Of a stretch of 64,000 bases of DNA, positions 21,067-40,642 are shown piece by piece (the stretch's first letter is position 1; every line of letters begins with the position of its first letter). This DNA is from Acorus gramineus (Eukaryota; Streptophyta; Magnoliopsida; Acorales; Acoraceae), in contig CM060847.1 of NCBI GenBank assembly GCA_030737835.1, positions 21,602,433-21,666,432 on the forward strand. Reading direction: 5' to 3'. The position numbers and the translations under genes are program-made. The notes under the pieces were generated by a model. The model saw nothing but the letters and a program-made list of their open reading frames with translations, did no database searches and was not told the origin of the DNA.

Positions 21067-23113
21067 ATGTCAGAAACCAACGGCAACCCTACTCTTCCGA
21101 CACCGGCGGCTTCGAAGGTATCTCGTCAGTCTACTTCGTCATTTATCTATGAGGGCATCTTGGGGGTTGCTCCAGCTATGAAAAGACAACGACCTTCTAA
21201 GCAGCGTTATCAACCGAAAGGCCGAGGACATCATCTTCCCTTTGTTGCCGCTACGACTGCTACTTCGATTGCCTCCATCCAGTCACACTCGGATATGCTT
21301 GTCCAGATCAGTCAGCGCCTAGACCATATGATTCTGCAGCAGTCACTTTCTGGTACTTCTACTCCCTTTTTCTTGTCTTCTACTATGGGTACTCCTGCTT
21401 ATTGGATTTTTGATTCGGGTGCCTCACATCACATGACTCCTGATAGTTCTATCCTCACTGCATGCTCACCTGCACCCTCACACCTCCCTTCGATTCATAC
21501 TACTAATGGCTCTCCTTTGGTCATCACGCAGTGTGGATCGATCACCACCACATCCCACCCTACTGGCCGCCTTTCATTACCATTTGTTTTGCATGCTCCT
21601 GAGTTTTGCATGAATCTTTTGTCTATTAGTAGATTATGTGATTCTGGATTCACCGTTACCTTTACTTCTTCTGGGTGTTCTGTGCAGGATCCACGTCAAG
21701 GGCAGAGGGTTGGTGTTGGTTGTCGGATTGGCGGACTGTATTATGTGGAATATCTTTATCTTCCTGTACCTAATCCCTCAGTTTTCTGTGGCACTGTCAC
21801 CTCTGATACTGAATTGTGGCATAAGAGGTTAGATCATGTTTCTGAATCTCGTCTTAAAGACCTTATTAAGTCTGGTGATTTAGGTCATGTTTCTTTCTCT
21901 CCTCTTTCTGTTTGTGAGGGCTGTAAATTAGCCAAACCTATTGCTACTCCATTCCATTCTAGTAATCATCAGTCCTCTAGTCCATTTGAGCTAGTTCATT
22001 CTGATATCTGGGGTCTTTCTCATATTACATTAAAGAGTGATTTTTCGTATTATATCAGTTTTATTGATGACTATTCTTGCTTTACATGGATTTATTTATT
22101 GCGTCATCGATCTAAGGTCCCAAAGATATATGAGGTCTTTACCACTATGATTCACACCCAGTTTCAGACTCGTATCAAAATCTTTAGGTCTGATTGTGCT
22201 CGAGAATATATTTCTTCCACGATGCGTTCTCTTCTTCAATCTCATGGCACTCTCTTTCAGCAATCATGCCCTTATACTCATGAGCAGAATGGTGTTGCTG
22301 AAAGAAAACATCGCCATATTCTTGAGACCGCTCGTTCCCTCTTACTTTTTTCTTCAGTCCCCAGCACATACTGGGCTGAGGCTGCTCTTCTATCTGTTCA
22401 TCTTATCAATATCACTCCCTCTTCTGTCCTCTCCGGTATGACTCCTCATGAGCGCCTTTACTCCTCCAAACCTGATTATAGCAGACTTCGCACTTTTGGA
22501 TGCACTTGTTTCGTGCTTCTCCCTATTCATCAACGCACTAAGTTGGCCGCTCGGTTAGTTAAGTGTGTATTCTTGGGGATTAGTTTCGAACACAAGGGAT
22601 ATCGCTGCTACGATCCTATTGGAGATCGTTTTTGGATAGCTCGTCATGTGTCATTTGTCGAAGATGTTCCCTATTTTTCTTCTACACCCACTGCCTCCTC
22701 TCCTCTGGTGCCTTCTCCTGTTCAGGTCTCTCCTATTGAGTCTCTACCTCTTCTCGGGTCGTCTGTTCTGCTTGAGCCCACTCCTAGTTTTGTTCTCCCT
22801 GAGTCTCATCTTGGCATTCCCACTGTTGACTCTCCTAGTTCTTCGTCTCCTCTTCACACTCCTACAGCCAACTCCCATGGTCCTCCCTGTTCTCCTCCTA
22901 TTGTGTCTCCTCTTGCTCCTCCCGCAGATGACTCTACTGGTACTCCGTCTTCCATGGCTGACACCCCTCCCTCTGATGTGGATCCTTGTCCCTCGACTCG
23001 CTACCCTCAGCGTGAGCGTCATCCGCCTGATCGCTTCAGTTTTGACTCTGGACCACCTGACCGATTTGGCCTTGCATCAGTGAGTACCTATTCTCCAGAA
23101 TTCCAGGCCTATC
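21067..23113 (+). pseudogene. pol: Copia polyprotein part 1: protease and integrase, unit 1
   Basis: Open from ATG 21067 to the solo-LTR junction (about 682 codons). Residues 1-100 are a stub where Gag should be: neither the UBN2-type capsid domain nor a CCHC knuckle is present. Aspartic protease: D116-S-G in WIFDSGASHHMT. Pre-integrase zinc finger: H252, H257, C283, C286 (LWHKRLDH; CEGC). Integrase core acids: about D313 (HSDIWG), D375 (FRSDCARE) and E412 (NGVAERKHRH). A Ser/Pro-rich linker follows from about residue 540. The frame stays open up to AYL, where the LTR inserted. The product would cleave the polyprotein and integrate cDNA. The missing capsid and later lesions make the copy non-autonomous. 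Confidence 0.9.
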
Positions 23114-26100
23114 TGTCACACCCCGGGCATCCCCGGAACGCGGCAAGTGTATATATGATATCAGTCCAAACAGGAGTTCAATAACATACTCACACAACAG
23201 CTAAAAAGACAACACAGACAAAAGCAGGGCTGACATGATATATACACAAATAGCGGAAGCTAAAAGACTGAATCTGTAACTCAAAAACATATTACAGACT
23301 CGATACATAATCAACTGTCCTGTGAGAGTCAATATATACAAAGACATCCAAATATAATACAAACATGTGCCCAAGCACAGAATACAATACATATAAATCA
23401 AAAGGAATGTTGATGGCCTCTAACACTCGCGGGACGTGGCGCTGCTCCGCTACTGATGAAGTCCCTCCGGGAGCTCCTCCTCTAGATCCAACTCAGATAG
23501 CACTGGAGAAAAATATTATGCGAGGGGTGAGCCACACACTCAGTGATCAGCACAACCCATGCATCACAGCTTATATTAACCACAACCAGATATTATATTA
23601 ATCCACCATCTCATTATTGAAAGCCACAAAATGGCAACAACTATACAATCCAGTGGGTCGCTACCGCCAACCCACTACACCCTCACCCTCACCCCTCAAT
23701 AGGTGACAAAGGATATTGGGACTACACAAACCAGTGGGTCGCTATCGCCAACCCACTACACCCTCACCCTCACCCCTCAATAGGTGACATAGGATTTTGG
23801 GACTTACAATCCAGTGGGTCGCTACATCGACGACCCACCGCACCCTCACCCTCACCCCTCAATATGGTGACATAGGATATTGGGACTGACTAGGCTGATG
23901 GTCACCCTTGGTCCACCGATAGTCTCTCCCCACTCCGTAGGCCATTTGGCCACCCCCACATTCAGCACAGTCCATCCCAAATCAGGAGGTGCCTACTGAT
24001 GGGAGCCCCTGCACGGGACAGCCTTTCCAACGTCGGGGTAGTCTCTACACGGATCCAACGAAGGGAACAGAACAGCCTATCCATCGCATATGATCCACTC
24101 GGATCCGCAGACAACACATCATAACAACTCTAATGCCATGAATTCTTCAGAATTCCCTCCAGGGTGCATAACCAAGATGCGGGGAACATATATAATAATA
24201 GTTATCAACAAGAGTTATAATAATAATTATTAACAAGAGTTATAATATTATTGGGACAAGAAACCTTGGGAGGGCAGCATGAGGTCCCGATACAGGACAT
24301 CCCGACAATCAAACAAGGAACACGGAGTACCCTAGCCCGGGTCTCAATGTTGACCTCGCAAGGCCCCTCCCTATATTATTATACAAGGCATGCTCGCATT
24401 TAATTTAATAAATCAAACTAATAGGACGCATGCATAGGTCGAGGCTTTCCTAGCATGGTAACAAGGTGACATGATGCACGGCTCTTACACATATCCTAAG
24501 GGTGCAAGTCCCTAACATACAAAGTCTAGGGTAGCATGCATACTACATTTTTATTATGACTGCATGGATTACACATTACAACAGGTTAATATAAATCCAT
24601 GGTGCCCCAGGGGAGGGCAATACACTCTCAAGTGAGTAGTACGCCTCCCTACTGGGTTGGATTGTCCCACTCACACTTAACCGGGTCGTCGCGTGACCGT
24701 CCATCCAGATCTGCAAAACAAGGTAACCAATTCGGTGAGTAAAATACCCAAATAAATCCAAAAATACATTAAAATCACAACACTCGGACAAGCGTACATA
24801 CGGCCTGTACGCAAGCGAGCCTGAGCACTCCGACTCACTCCCGAACCCCCGGGCAGCCATATGCACGGCCACTCGCACGCGCACGCACGAATGCCCACGC
24901 GCACACACACCCTGGCACCATCGACGCACTGCCGCGCGCCTGCCCGCGCTCCCCGACGCACTGCCGCACGCACGCGCACGCTCGCGCGCGCCCGCGCGCA
25001 CCGCGCGTCCAGCCCAGCGCGCCCCCGCGCGCACTGCGCGCACACCCCAGCACGCGCACGCACTGGTCCCCAGCTCCGCGCCCAGGCTTATGCCCAGGCG
25101 CCCTGCCCCGCACCCAGGCGCAGTGCCCAGGTGCCCTACCCGCGCGCTCGCACGCTCGCGCGCACGCCCGCGCGCACCCGCGCGCACTCCCGCGAGCACC
25201 CGCGCACCCGCGCGCGACTTCGCGCCCGACTGCGCCCGCCAGCGCCCGCGTGCGCCCGCCTGCGCGCGCACGCGCGCAGACCGCGCCCAGCGCGCGCCCA
25301 AGCCCTCTTAACCCCTTTTTCACCCTTCCCAACCCCTCACACACACCCAAACCCAACTACCTAGCAAGCATGACTTTCTCACCACCCCTTAAGCCAAGGA
25401 AACCAAGAAAAAGGAGGGGAGGAGCTCACCTTGGGAGGGAAAAAAAGGGGGGAGGTTCGGGGCCCTTCGCGCACCGAAACGCCGCCACCGGAACCACCAC
25501 CACCACCACTCAGCCTCCTCAGCCTCCTCTTCAGCCCTCTATGGCAGCAAAAACAGGGGGGGAAGATCCATGGAAAGAGGGCTTGAGAGAGAGGAGAAGA
25601 TAAGCAACAACAACACATGAACACAAACCTCACAAACACTTCCACCATCACCTCTTTCTCTTTGAAGCATAATCTCAAACACTTGGGGGCTTGAAAGGGG
25701 TGAAAGAGAGGGCCTCAGCTGAAGTCGCTGACGAGGGAGTGAGAGGGGAAGAGAGAGAGAGAGAGAGAGAGAGATATTTATGCAAAATATCTAAGGAGAA
25801 ATTACTAAGTCGCCCTCCGACTAGAAATTCTGCGCAAGCTTCACTGGAACAGCCATAACTTCCTCGATACAGCTCCGAATTGCTCAATTCCAAAACCGAT
25901 GGAAAGCTAAGAAGATTATCTACAACTTTCATGTTCATGGCAAGATCAGATAATCTCTCCAGCTAATCCGAAATTAGAGCCGAACATGGAACATGGCTGC
26001 TGCCAGAATTTCCATCCCCGGGGTATACTTGGAAAAATACCCATAACTTTTACTACAAGAATCCAGTTGGTCTAATTCCACTTCTGTGCGAAAGCTAACT

Positions 26101-26259
26101 CAAAACTGGACATCTCATAATAAAATCATAATTAAACCTCTTCATCTTGGATTTTAACAAAATCAAATCCAAATACCAAATCAGGAATACATAACTTAGG
26201 AAAAAAAATTATGTACCCAAATCTTCAAACAGAGCGCTCCAAATGACACAGACACAACA
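23114..26259 (-). mobile_element. Solo LTR (family Y), 3146 bp, inside copia pol
   Basis: The sequence runs from TGTCACACCCCG to GACACAACA on the plus strand, with TSD CTATC at 23109-23113 and 26260-26264. It splits the copia reading frame; unit 2 keeps the uninterrupted site. No internal retrotransposon sequence is present, so it is the product of LTR-LTR recombination. The minus-strand start (TGTTGTGTCTGTGTCATTTG) matches the solo LTR at 58489, so both belong to one family. It has three ~80-bp repeats with CACCCTCACCCTCACCCCTC (about 23650-23890) and the minus-strand block GTGTGGCTCACCCCTCGCA. Confidence 0.9.
24711..25429 (-). other. Putative LTR intron with GC-rich segment (solo LTR, family Y)
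   Basis: Minus-strand donor-like CCCAAG|GTGAGCTCC and acceptor-like TTTTGCAG|ATCTGG bracket a CGCGCAC-rich stretch (about 24850-25310). Position and consensus parallel 2283-3240 and 59303-60067. Splicing is an inference. Confidence 0.4.
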
Positions 26260-26264
26260 CTATC

Positions 26265-27808
26265 TCACCGCTATACATGCCCATCGTGAGCCTCGATCTT
26301 ATCGAGAGGCAGTCGAGTACCCTGAGTGGCAGCAGGCCATGGCTGAGGAGTTTCAGGCGTTTGAGCAGACACAAATCTGGGATGTTGTTCCCCTTCCGGA
26401 TGGTGTTACCCCTATCAGCTGCAAGTGGATTTTCAAGATCAAGCATCGCCCTGATGGTTCCATTGAACGACATAAGGCTCGTCTTGTTGCCAGAGGTTTC
26501 ACTCAGGAGTATGGCATTGACTATGAGGAGACCTTTGCTCCTGTTGCTCAGATGATTACTGTTCGCACCCTTCTTGCCGTTGCTGCTGTTCGTCACTGGC
26601 CTCTCTTTCAGATGGACGTGAAGAATGCTTTTCTTCATGGTGATTTATATGCAACCACCTCCAGGTCTCAGCACTCCTCCTCAGCATGCTTGTCGTCTTC
26701 GGCGAGCTATATACGGACTGAAACAAGCTCCCCGTGCTTGGTTTGAGTTTCGCAGTGTTATTCTGACAGCTGATTTTGTTGAGAGCCACCAGGACCACTC
26801 TATGTTTGTGCGATCCTCATCGCAGGGGCGGGTAATCCTTCTTCTGTATCTTGATGACATGATTATAACTGGCGATGACTCCGCTGGTATTACTAGGGTC
26901 AAGAACCACCTCAGTCGACAGTTTCAGATGAAAGATCTTGGTACTCTTCACTACTTCTTTGGTCTCGAGATTGCACAGAGTGATCGTGGGATTTTGCTTT
27001 CTCAACAGAAGTATACAACTGACATTTTAGAGCGTGATGCCCTCTCCGATACCCGCAGTGCGGATACTCCTCTTGAGCTTCATGTGAAGCTTCGTCCTAC
27101 GGATGGTGAGCTCCTCTCAGATCCTACTCGATACAGACAGATCGTGGGTCAGCTTGTGTATCTCTGCATCACTAGACCTGACATTGCTCATGCCGTCAGT
27201 ATTGTTAGTCAGTTTGTCTTGGCTCCTCGATCTGTGCATTATGGTGCTCTTATGCGAATTCTTAGATATTTGCATGGTACTATCACTAGATCGATCTATC
27301 TGTCATCCTCTTCGACTCTGGTTCTCAGGGCTTACACTGATGCTGATTGGGCTGGAGACCCGACCACTAGATGCTCCACCACTGGTTTCTGCATATTTCT
27401 CAGAGATTCTATCATCTCTTGGCGCAGCAAGAAACAAGAGGTTGTTTCTCTTTCCAGCACTGAGGCTGAATATCGAGCTATGGCTATCACCACCAAGGAA
27501 ATTGTTCATCTCAGACGTCTCTTGGTGGATCTAGGAGTTACTATGACTGGTCCTACTCCTCTTCACTGTGATAACCGGTCTGCTATTCAGATTGCTAGCA
27601 ATCCGGTCTTTCATGAGAGGACCAAACACATTGAGATCGATTGTCACTTCGTTCGTCAGGACTTTTTTGTGAGAGACATTATCGCTTCCACATATCTCCT
27701 CTGTTGAGCAGCTTGCTGATTTCTTTACGAAGTCACATCCAATTCCTCGATTTCAGTTTCTTCTTCGCAAACTCACTTTGTATGATCCACCGTGAGTTTA
27801 AGGAGGGC
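26265..27808 (+). pseudogene. pol: Copia polyprotein part 2: reverse transcriptase and RNase H, unit 1
   Basis: This continues the copia frame after the solo LTR. RT begins WDVVPLPDG and CKWIFKIKHRPDGS, with MDVKNAFLHGDL and the catalytic YLDDMI (about 26848-26865). Compared with unit 2, 14 bases are missing after HGDL (near 26648), so the frame shifts before YMQPPPG. RNase H shows DADWAGD, SLSSTEAEYRA, HCDNRSAI and HERTKHIEID. A one-base difference near 27670 shifts the last ~35 codons, giving an early stop at 27705-27707. It is not functional as it stands. Confidence 0.88.
27800..27807 (+). promoter_or_regulatory. Copia polypurine tract, unit 1
   Basis: AAGGAGGG, one base before the TG of the 3' LTR at 27809, has the position and composition of a polypurine tract. 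Confidence 0.8.
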
Positions 27809-27942
27809 TGTTGGATTATATGTGTTATCTTATAATGTGTGTAGTGTATTACACGTGTAATTCCTAGACATTGTATAGATAAAGGGATTAAACTCTAAGT
27901 GAAATACAAGGATTCCCATTATTTCATTCTCTCATTCTAACA
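27809..27942 (+). repeat. Copia 3' LTR, unit 1
   Basis: The 134-bp LTR runs from TGTTGGATTATATG to CATTCTAACA and is followed by TSD ATGTT. Confidence 0.93.
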
Positions 27943-27947
27943 ATGTT

Positions 27948-29562
<1,615 letters not shown>

Positions 29563-29625
29563 ACATTTATATGTGTTGGACCAAAAAGAAAAACAACAGG
29601 AATTTGTGAAGATAATTTGGTGTTT

Positions 29626-29657
<32 letters not shown>

Positions 29658-30899
29658 GGAATTGAATAGCCCAGGCCATTGTCAAGTTGTGTGAAACCAA
29701 ATAAGCTGTCCTGTATAATGTGTGCATTGACTTGCAAACATGAACATTTGGATTGTTTATATTTGAATCACAAATAATACAGAACTTGAAAGGGTGAAGT
29801 TTTTGTAATATGTAAAGTGAAACTGCAACAAATATGACCTTTTAGACTCAATAGATGAATACTCAAAAGGATACCATCTGCAAGCCTCTAGACAGTGGGA
29901 GGGTACAGAGATCAAACCCAGTCGTGTGTAGGGTGAAAAAAAAATGGGATTCAATCCTATGAGAGCTGATTTATAAGCCCATTAGGGGTTAGTTAATAGG
30001 CTTAAAAGCCTGTTTGTTTGTTCAATGTCTTCTAGACCCAAGTCTCATCCCTACTCATAATAAGAAACTATATAGTCTGTCTGACTTGAGCCAGATGATG
30101 ATGAATTGCTTTAGATTAATATGGAGGCCCATGCAACCTGTGTGGATCGCGTATAGATTGTCCGATCGTGCAAATTACAAGATTGGACGGTTCCTTTTTT
30201 AGGATACTCTTGTCAGTAAGAGTTTGTGAAAATATGACTATTCACAATCAGACGGTCCATACGTGATGCCACACAATGCTCCCTACACACACACACACAC
30301 AATGCTCCCTTGTCCGCAGGGTGCACCCCAATCCGTACTTAATTACTTCTCTACACACACACACACACAGAGACACTCACCCACCCCGCTGCCCATGTCA
30401 AAAGAACGATAGTACACATATTAGTCAATAGTCATTCTTGTGGTCTCGACCAAATTTAATAGAGTAGATACTTTATAATGTGAATATATATATACCATAT
30501 TAAAAAATAACTCTGTTACACTCAAATTTTTTTACGGTCTTAAATGTAATCTTAAATACCTCATTAGACCTTCTCACTGATATATATATATATATATATT
30601 TTATTAAAAATCTTTTATTTTTTTTTATGAATGATATCATATAATTCATTGAATTATAACTTCATATTTTATAAAAATACGGAGATGAGATATATATAAT
30701 TTCTTTTTTAAAAATAAGAAAAACTTGTGCGATGGCTTTTTAAACGGTAAAATAAATTACGCGGAACATTTTTTATTAAAAAATAAAAAATATGCATTCA
30801 AGTTTTTTTTTTTTTTTAGTTATTTATTTCACTAATATTAAAAAAATTAAAAAAAAGCAACTGATTGTGAATGTGACTGCAACTGTCCAGATGCAAAAT
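29563..30899 (+). other. Intergenic region between OPR-A and OPR-B
   Basis: The first ~250 bp are the OPR 3' flank, shared with 37405-37620. They contain a T13G20 run (29623-29655). Then come AC microsatellites (about 30286-30300, 30354-30369), a TA repeat (about 30582-30598) and AT-rich DNA. It is collinear with 62557-63900. No gene is seen. Confidence 0.65.
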
Positions 30900-30936
30900 T
30901 GAATGTGGACCAGAAATGAATTACTGCCCTGTTTGG

Positions 30937-30944
30937 CCACGTCA
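30937..30944 (-). promoter_or_regulatory. TGACGTGG element upstream of OPR-B
   Basis: CCACGTCA in the conserved block CCACGTCATTGGTCCAGCCC, about 217 bp upstream of the TATA box. It is the same hexamer core as bZIP (TGA/G-box-type) sites, and it survives in all four OPR upstream regions in the window. Confidence 0.5.
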
Positions 30945-31153
30945 TTGGTCCAGCCCACCAACCCACCCAAACTTGACGCATCGTCTGTCGTCACTTATTT
31001 CCGGTTTACCCAGTGAGAAGCCAATTATTTACAATCACATATGATGGTATTCCATGTAATAAATCACAAATCTGGTTCTCTTTTCCACTGGTATCTTCTG
31101 TTTCTGCTCCCCTTCACATATTTCATGTGTTCCCTCTGTTGTCTTTCTTTCCT

Positions 31154-31161
31154 TATATAAA
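31154..31161 (+). promoter_or_regulatory. TATA box of OPR-B
   Basis: TATATAAA lies 65 bp before the ATG at 31226, so transcription would start around 31185-31195 with a ~35-nt leader. A C14-G-C7-A7 run (31162-31190) lies between TATA and the predicted start. Copies A and C have lost this segment. Confidence 0.65.
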
Positions 31162-31225
31162 CCCCCCCCCCCCCCGCCCCCCCAAAAAAATAGCACTGGT
31201 TTCATGAGAAGAAGAAGAGGTGAAA

Positions 31226-37404
<6,179 letters not shown>

Positions 37405-38046
37405 ACATTTATTTGTGTTGGACAAAAAAAAAAAATAGAATGGGGAGCAATTTGTGAAGATGATTTGGTGTTTTGGGGGTTGGAATTGAATAGGCCAGGC
37501 CACTGTCAAGGTGTGTGAAACCAAATAAGCTGGCCTGTATAATGTTTATTTTGATTTTCAAACATGAACATTCGGATTGTTGTATCTGAAACACAAATAA
37601 TACAGAATTTGAAAAAATAATGTTTTCTGTTTCTCTGTTTCTGGTATTAGGATCTTTTGATACTTTACATGTGCAGGCACAGATTATATTGAGTTGAGTG
37701 GATGTTACACTTCATACCATAATGGTGTCCAGTTGAATTACACTTCATTAGTCTAGAACCATGTACATTTAACATGTGAATAAAACTAGTGTAAATATTT
37801 ATATTAATGTTAATCAATATTGAAAAAATTAATAAGAGTGATGCACTCATTCTGTTTTGCAGTCTCATATATTTTGATAATGTAATATATAATGTGTTAT
37901 CATTATGTATCACTGTATGAGGTTCTATAATAATGCACAGCACAAAAAATTTTGTTATTTTTTCAACGGGACAAAAAATACTTTAGTGCAACTTAATATA
38001 TAATTCATTTCATATAATTGTATATATTTCAATAAGAGTGCATGAT
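37405..38046 (+). other. OPR-B 3' flank
   Basis: The first ~215 bp match the 3' flanks of A (29563) and C (62557) and presumably contain the 3' UTR. I cannot fix a polyadenylation signal; AAATAATACAG near 37596 is only a candidate. The rest is AT-rich and unique to this junction between duplication units. Confidence 0.6.
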
Positions 38047-38184
38047 TTTTTTTAAAACAAGATGGTGTGGACTGTTATTAAAGCTGCACACTAGACTAGA
38101 CATGGTCACTTTCCAATTAAGATAAGAAACCAAGCAACTGCATGTGAAATGCATTGAAAGTAATGAATGACGGCCCATGTTTGA

Positions 38185-38192
38185 CCACGTCA
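38185..38192 (-). promoter_or_regulatory. TGACGTGG element upstream of OPR-C
   Basis: CCACGTCA at the same place as at 157 and 30937, again followed by ATTGGTCCAG. An ACGTCAC core lies nearby at about 38223-38229. Confidence 0.45.
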
Positions 38193-38331
38193 TTGGTCCA
38201 GTTCCCTTTCCCAAACTTGGACACGTCACTTCTTTTACGATTTCAACCCTCCAGAAGCCAATTATATGCAGTCAAATATGATCTGCGGGTTCATCTTTAT
38301 TCAATGTGTTGTATTGTTTGATCTCTCTCAC

Positions 38332-40095
38332 CGGGCAGTTCACCACCATATACCCAATAGAGATGAATTATTTAATTTAATTTTTTCAGAATATTGATAT
38401 TTTTGAACAGTTTTAATTGCATTATCTTTTATATTTTTTTTTGGATTTTTAATGAATTTTTAAGGATTTTTGCATTTATGTCCCCAATAAAATATTATTT
38501 TGTCATATTCTTAAGTCGGTGTATCCTTGCAAGTAGTGATAGCAACAAGGTGGGTTATGACGAGTTTTGAGTCCACTCACAAAAACCTGTCCCAAACCCA
38601 TAATGGGTTTAGTTTTTTCATTCCAAACCCATCTTAACAAGCATGTAAAAAAAAAAAACTCGAACCTTCCTTGACCTGTGCCATTTAGGTTGGGTTGGTC
38701 CGGTCAGGTTAGGCCAAGACAAGTTTAAGAATAAAATGTTAAAACATATTTATATATAATATTTAATCTAAATTGAAATTCTAAATAAAAATAAATATTT
38801 ATTAGAATAAGCTCTACAAAATAAGAAATAAAATAAGAAATATCAAATTTCAATCTCCACAACAAATGAGAAATATAATGTTTCAATTTTTTTTTAATAC
38901 CAAAAGCCAACCCGTGTATATTTATATGATTTCAAATTGCGTTTGAGTTTATTCATTCTTATTTTATTTCTTTTTTGAAATACCAAATGACAAATATAAA
39001 TTATATAATTATTATAATAAATATTTAATCTTAATATTAATTACAGCGGGGGAGTTTGCTAAGTAAATCCATTTCATGTTCCAAACCTACCAGATTTCAT
39101 TTTATATGTCTCAAACCCGTCTCAACCTGAACCCGACCTGATCCAACCTGGTTGAGGCAGGTACCTTATTGAGATAGTCCACCGCTATCCCTACTTGCAG
39201 TCAACTTTCGTTGTGGTAAATAAGGGGCTCTATTTTTTCATTTTTTGCACCATTATTTGAATGCAAAATGTTACATAGATCCCTATCAAGAAAATGAGGC
39301 AAGGGGAGGGCTTAGCACATATTGATTTAGGCTCTCTTTGAAAAAGAATTTAACAGTTAATTTTCTTCAAAAGTTGAGTTTAAAATTGAATTTGTAAGAA
39401 GCTATCTATCAATAGATTATGAAAAAGATAGCTTTCGAGCATTTTTTTTTTTCAAAAAAGTGTATGCAGCTTTTAATTAATTGTAACCTTTTTCCTATTT
39501 GGAAACGGGAAATGAGTTTGTGGAACTTAGTTTTTGCAAACCTAAAAGCACCCTAAACCAGTTTCCAAACAATGCCTTAGTTGAGGGTATTTTATACTTT
39601 TCACAATATGTGATTACCCCATGTTTCCAAGGTTGAGCCAGGGTTATGAAAAACGTGTGACGGAGGGGCACGGTTGAATTGATGTAGGGTTATTTTTGAA
39701 CTTAGGTTTTTAACTGTGGTATTTTGACACATTTGGAATTATTAGGGTAAATATGTAAAAATTCATTGTTATAATACATATATATTAATAAAGTATGTAC
39801 TTTCATTGTGTCATTTACATTCTTTTCTGCGTATGTGCTTTGAATTTTATTTAAATTTATGTATTACATTTAATTAGATATGTAACTTTTCAAGAAATAT
39901 ATTACATAATTGAATGTACTATTTTTTTAAAACATCGCTATCCAATTGGACGACATTAACCATTGTCTCAATTATTTTATGTTCTCTTATGAGACTTTTT
40001 CACATATATCCATCCAAAAACTCAATTTTGTTAAATTATCTTTGTTAAAACCATTTTTATATAAACACCCCTCAAACAGTTTAAGTGAGTGCATC
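38332..40095 (+). other. OPR-C intron 1, proximal part
   Basis: Collinear with 302-612 plus 9873-11286. The site occupied by the gypsy element in unit 1 is uninterrupted here (CCTTGACCTGTGCCATTTAG, about 38670-38690). No coding sequence is seen. Confidence 0.7.
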
Positions 40096-40612
40096 TAAGG
40101 GTCATCAAAAAGCCCGTGGGCCCATTTTCAAGGCGGGCCAGGCTTGGGCCGCCCTTCTGGGGCCCGGTCTAGCCCACAAGCCCGCCCAAAGTGGGCCCGT
40201 TTGGGCTGGCCCATAGGTCCATGGGAGGCAATCTAATAAATGAGTAACATGTAATTTTTATTTGAATTGTAGTTGAATTATACAAATTATTGACATTTAT
40301 GTAGGTGTCAACCTAGTTAGGTACATGTAGTTATTTTTTTTAATAGTTAATTCATTTAATATTTTTATTTTGAAAATTCAATAGATATAAATATTTTTTT
40401 TAATATTATATTTTAAATTTTGTGTTATTTTAACATTATATACAAATGAAAAACTTAAAATTAAAAAATCAAAAGAAATAAGATGTTTAGAATTTAGACC
40501 CGTAGGCCCGCCCGTGGGCCGTAACCCATGCCCGGCCCATGAGAGGCCCGGGCCCGTGGGCAGGGCCTGGGCCCTATTTCAATGGGCCGGGTCAGGCCGT
40601 TGCCAACCCCTA
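40096..40612 (+). mobile_element. hAT-type MITE (GGCCC-rich), unit 2 copy
   Basis: Same ends and the same TSD AGTGCATC (40088-40095, 40613-40620) as 11287-11804, so it was present before the duplication. Confidence 0.8.
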
Positions 40613-40642
40613 AGTGCATCTATCTATCTATCTATTTATCTA

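Larger units (their letters stand above)
20284..27942 (+). mobile_element. Ty1/copia LTR retrotransposon with gag deleted, unit 1
   Basis: The element inserted in OPR-A intron 3 with TSD ATGTT (20279-20283, 27943-27947). The empty site is in OPR-B intron 3 near 33350. LTRs are short (135 and 134 bp). An initiator-tRNA-Met primer site follows the 5' LTR directly, and a polypurine tract precedes the 3' LTR. The order protease, integrase, RT, RNase H is copia-type; the short LTRs suggest the Ale/Retrofit group (inference). The host region is interrupted by a solo LTR at 23114-26259, and there are frame breaks in RT and near the end of RNase H. About 4-5% LTR divergence by eye makes it older than the gypsy element. 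Confidence 0.94.

Noticed and set aside
22744..23022. Antisense ORFs within copia pol (also 22184-22369, 52129-52407)
   Set aside because: They are shadow frames of the polyprotein with no recognisable product.
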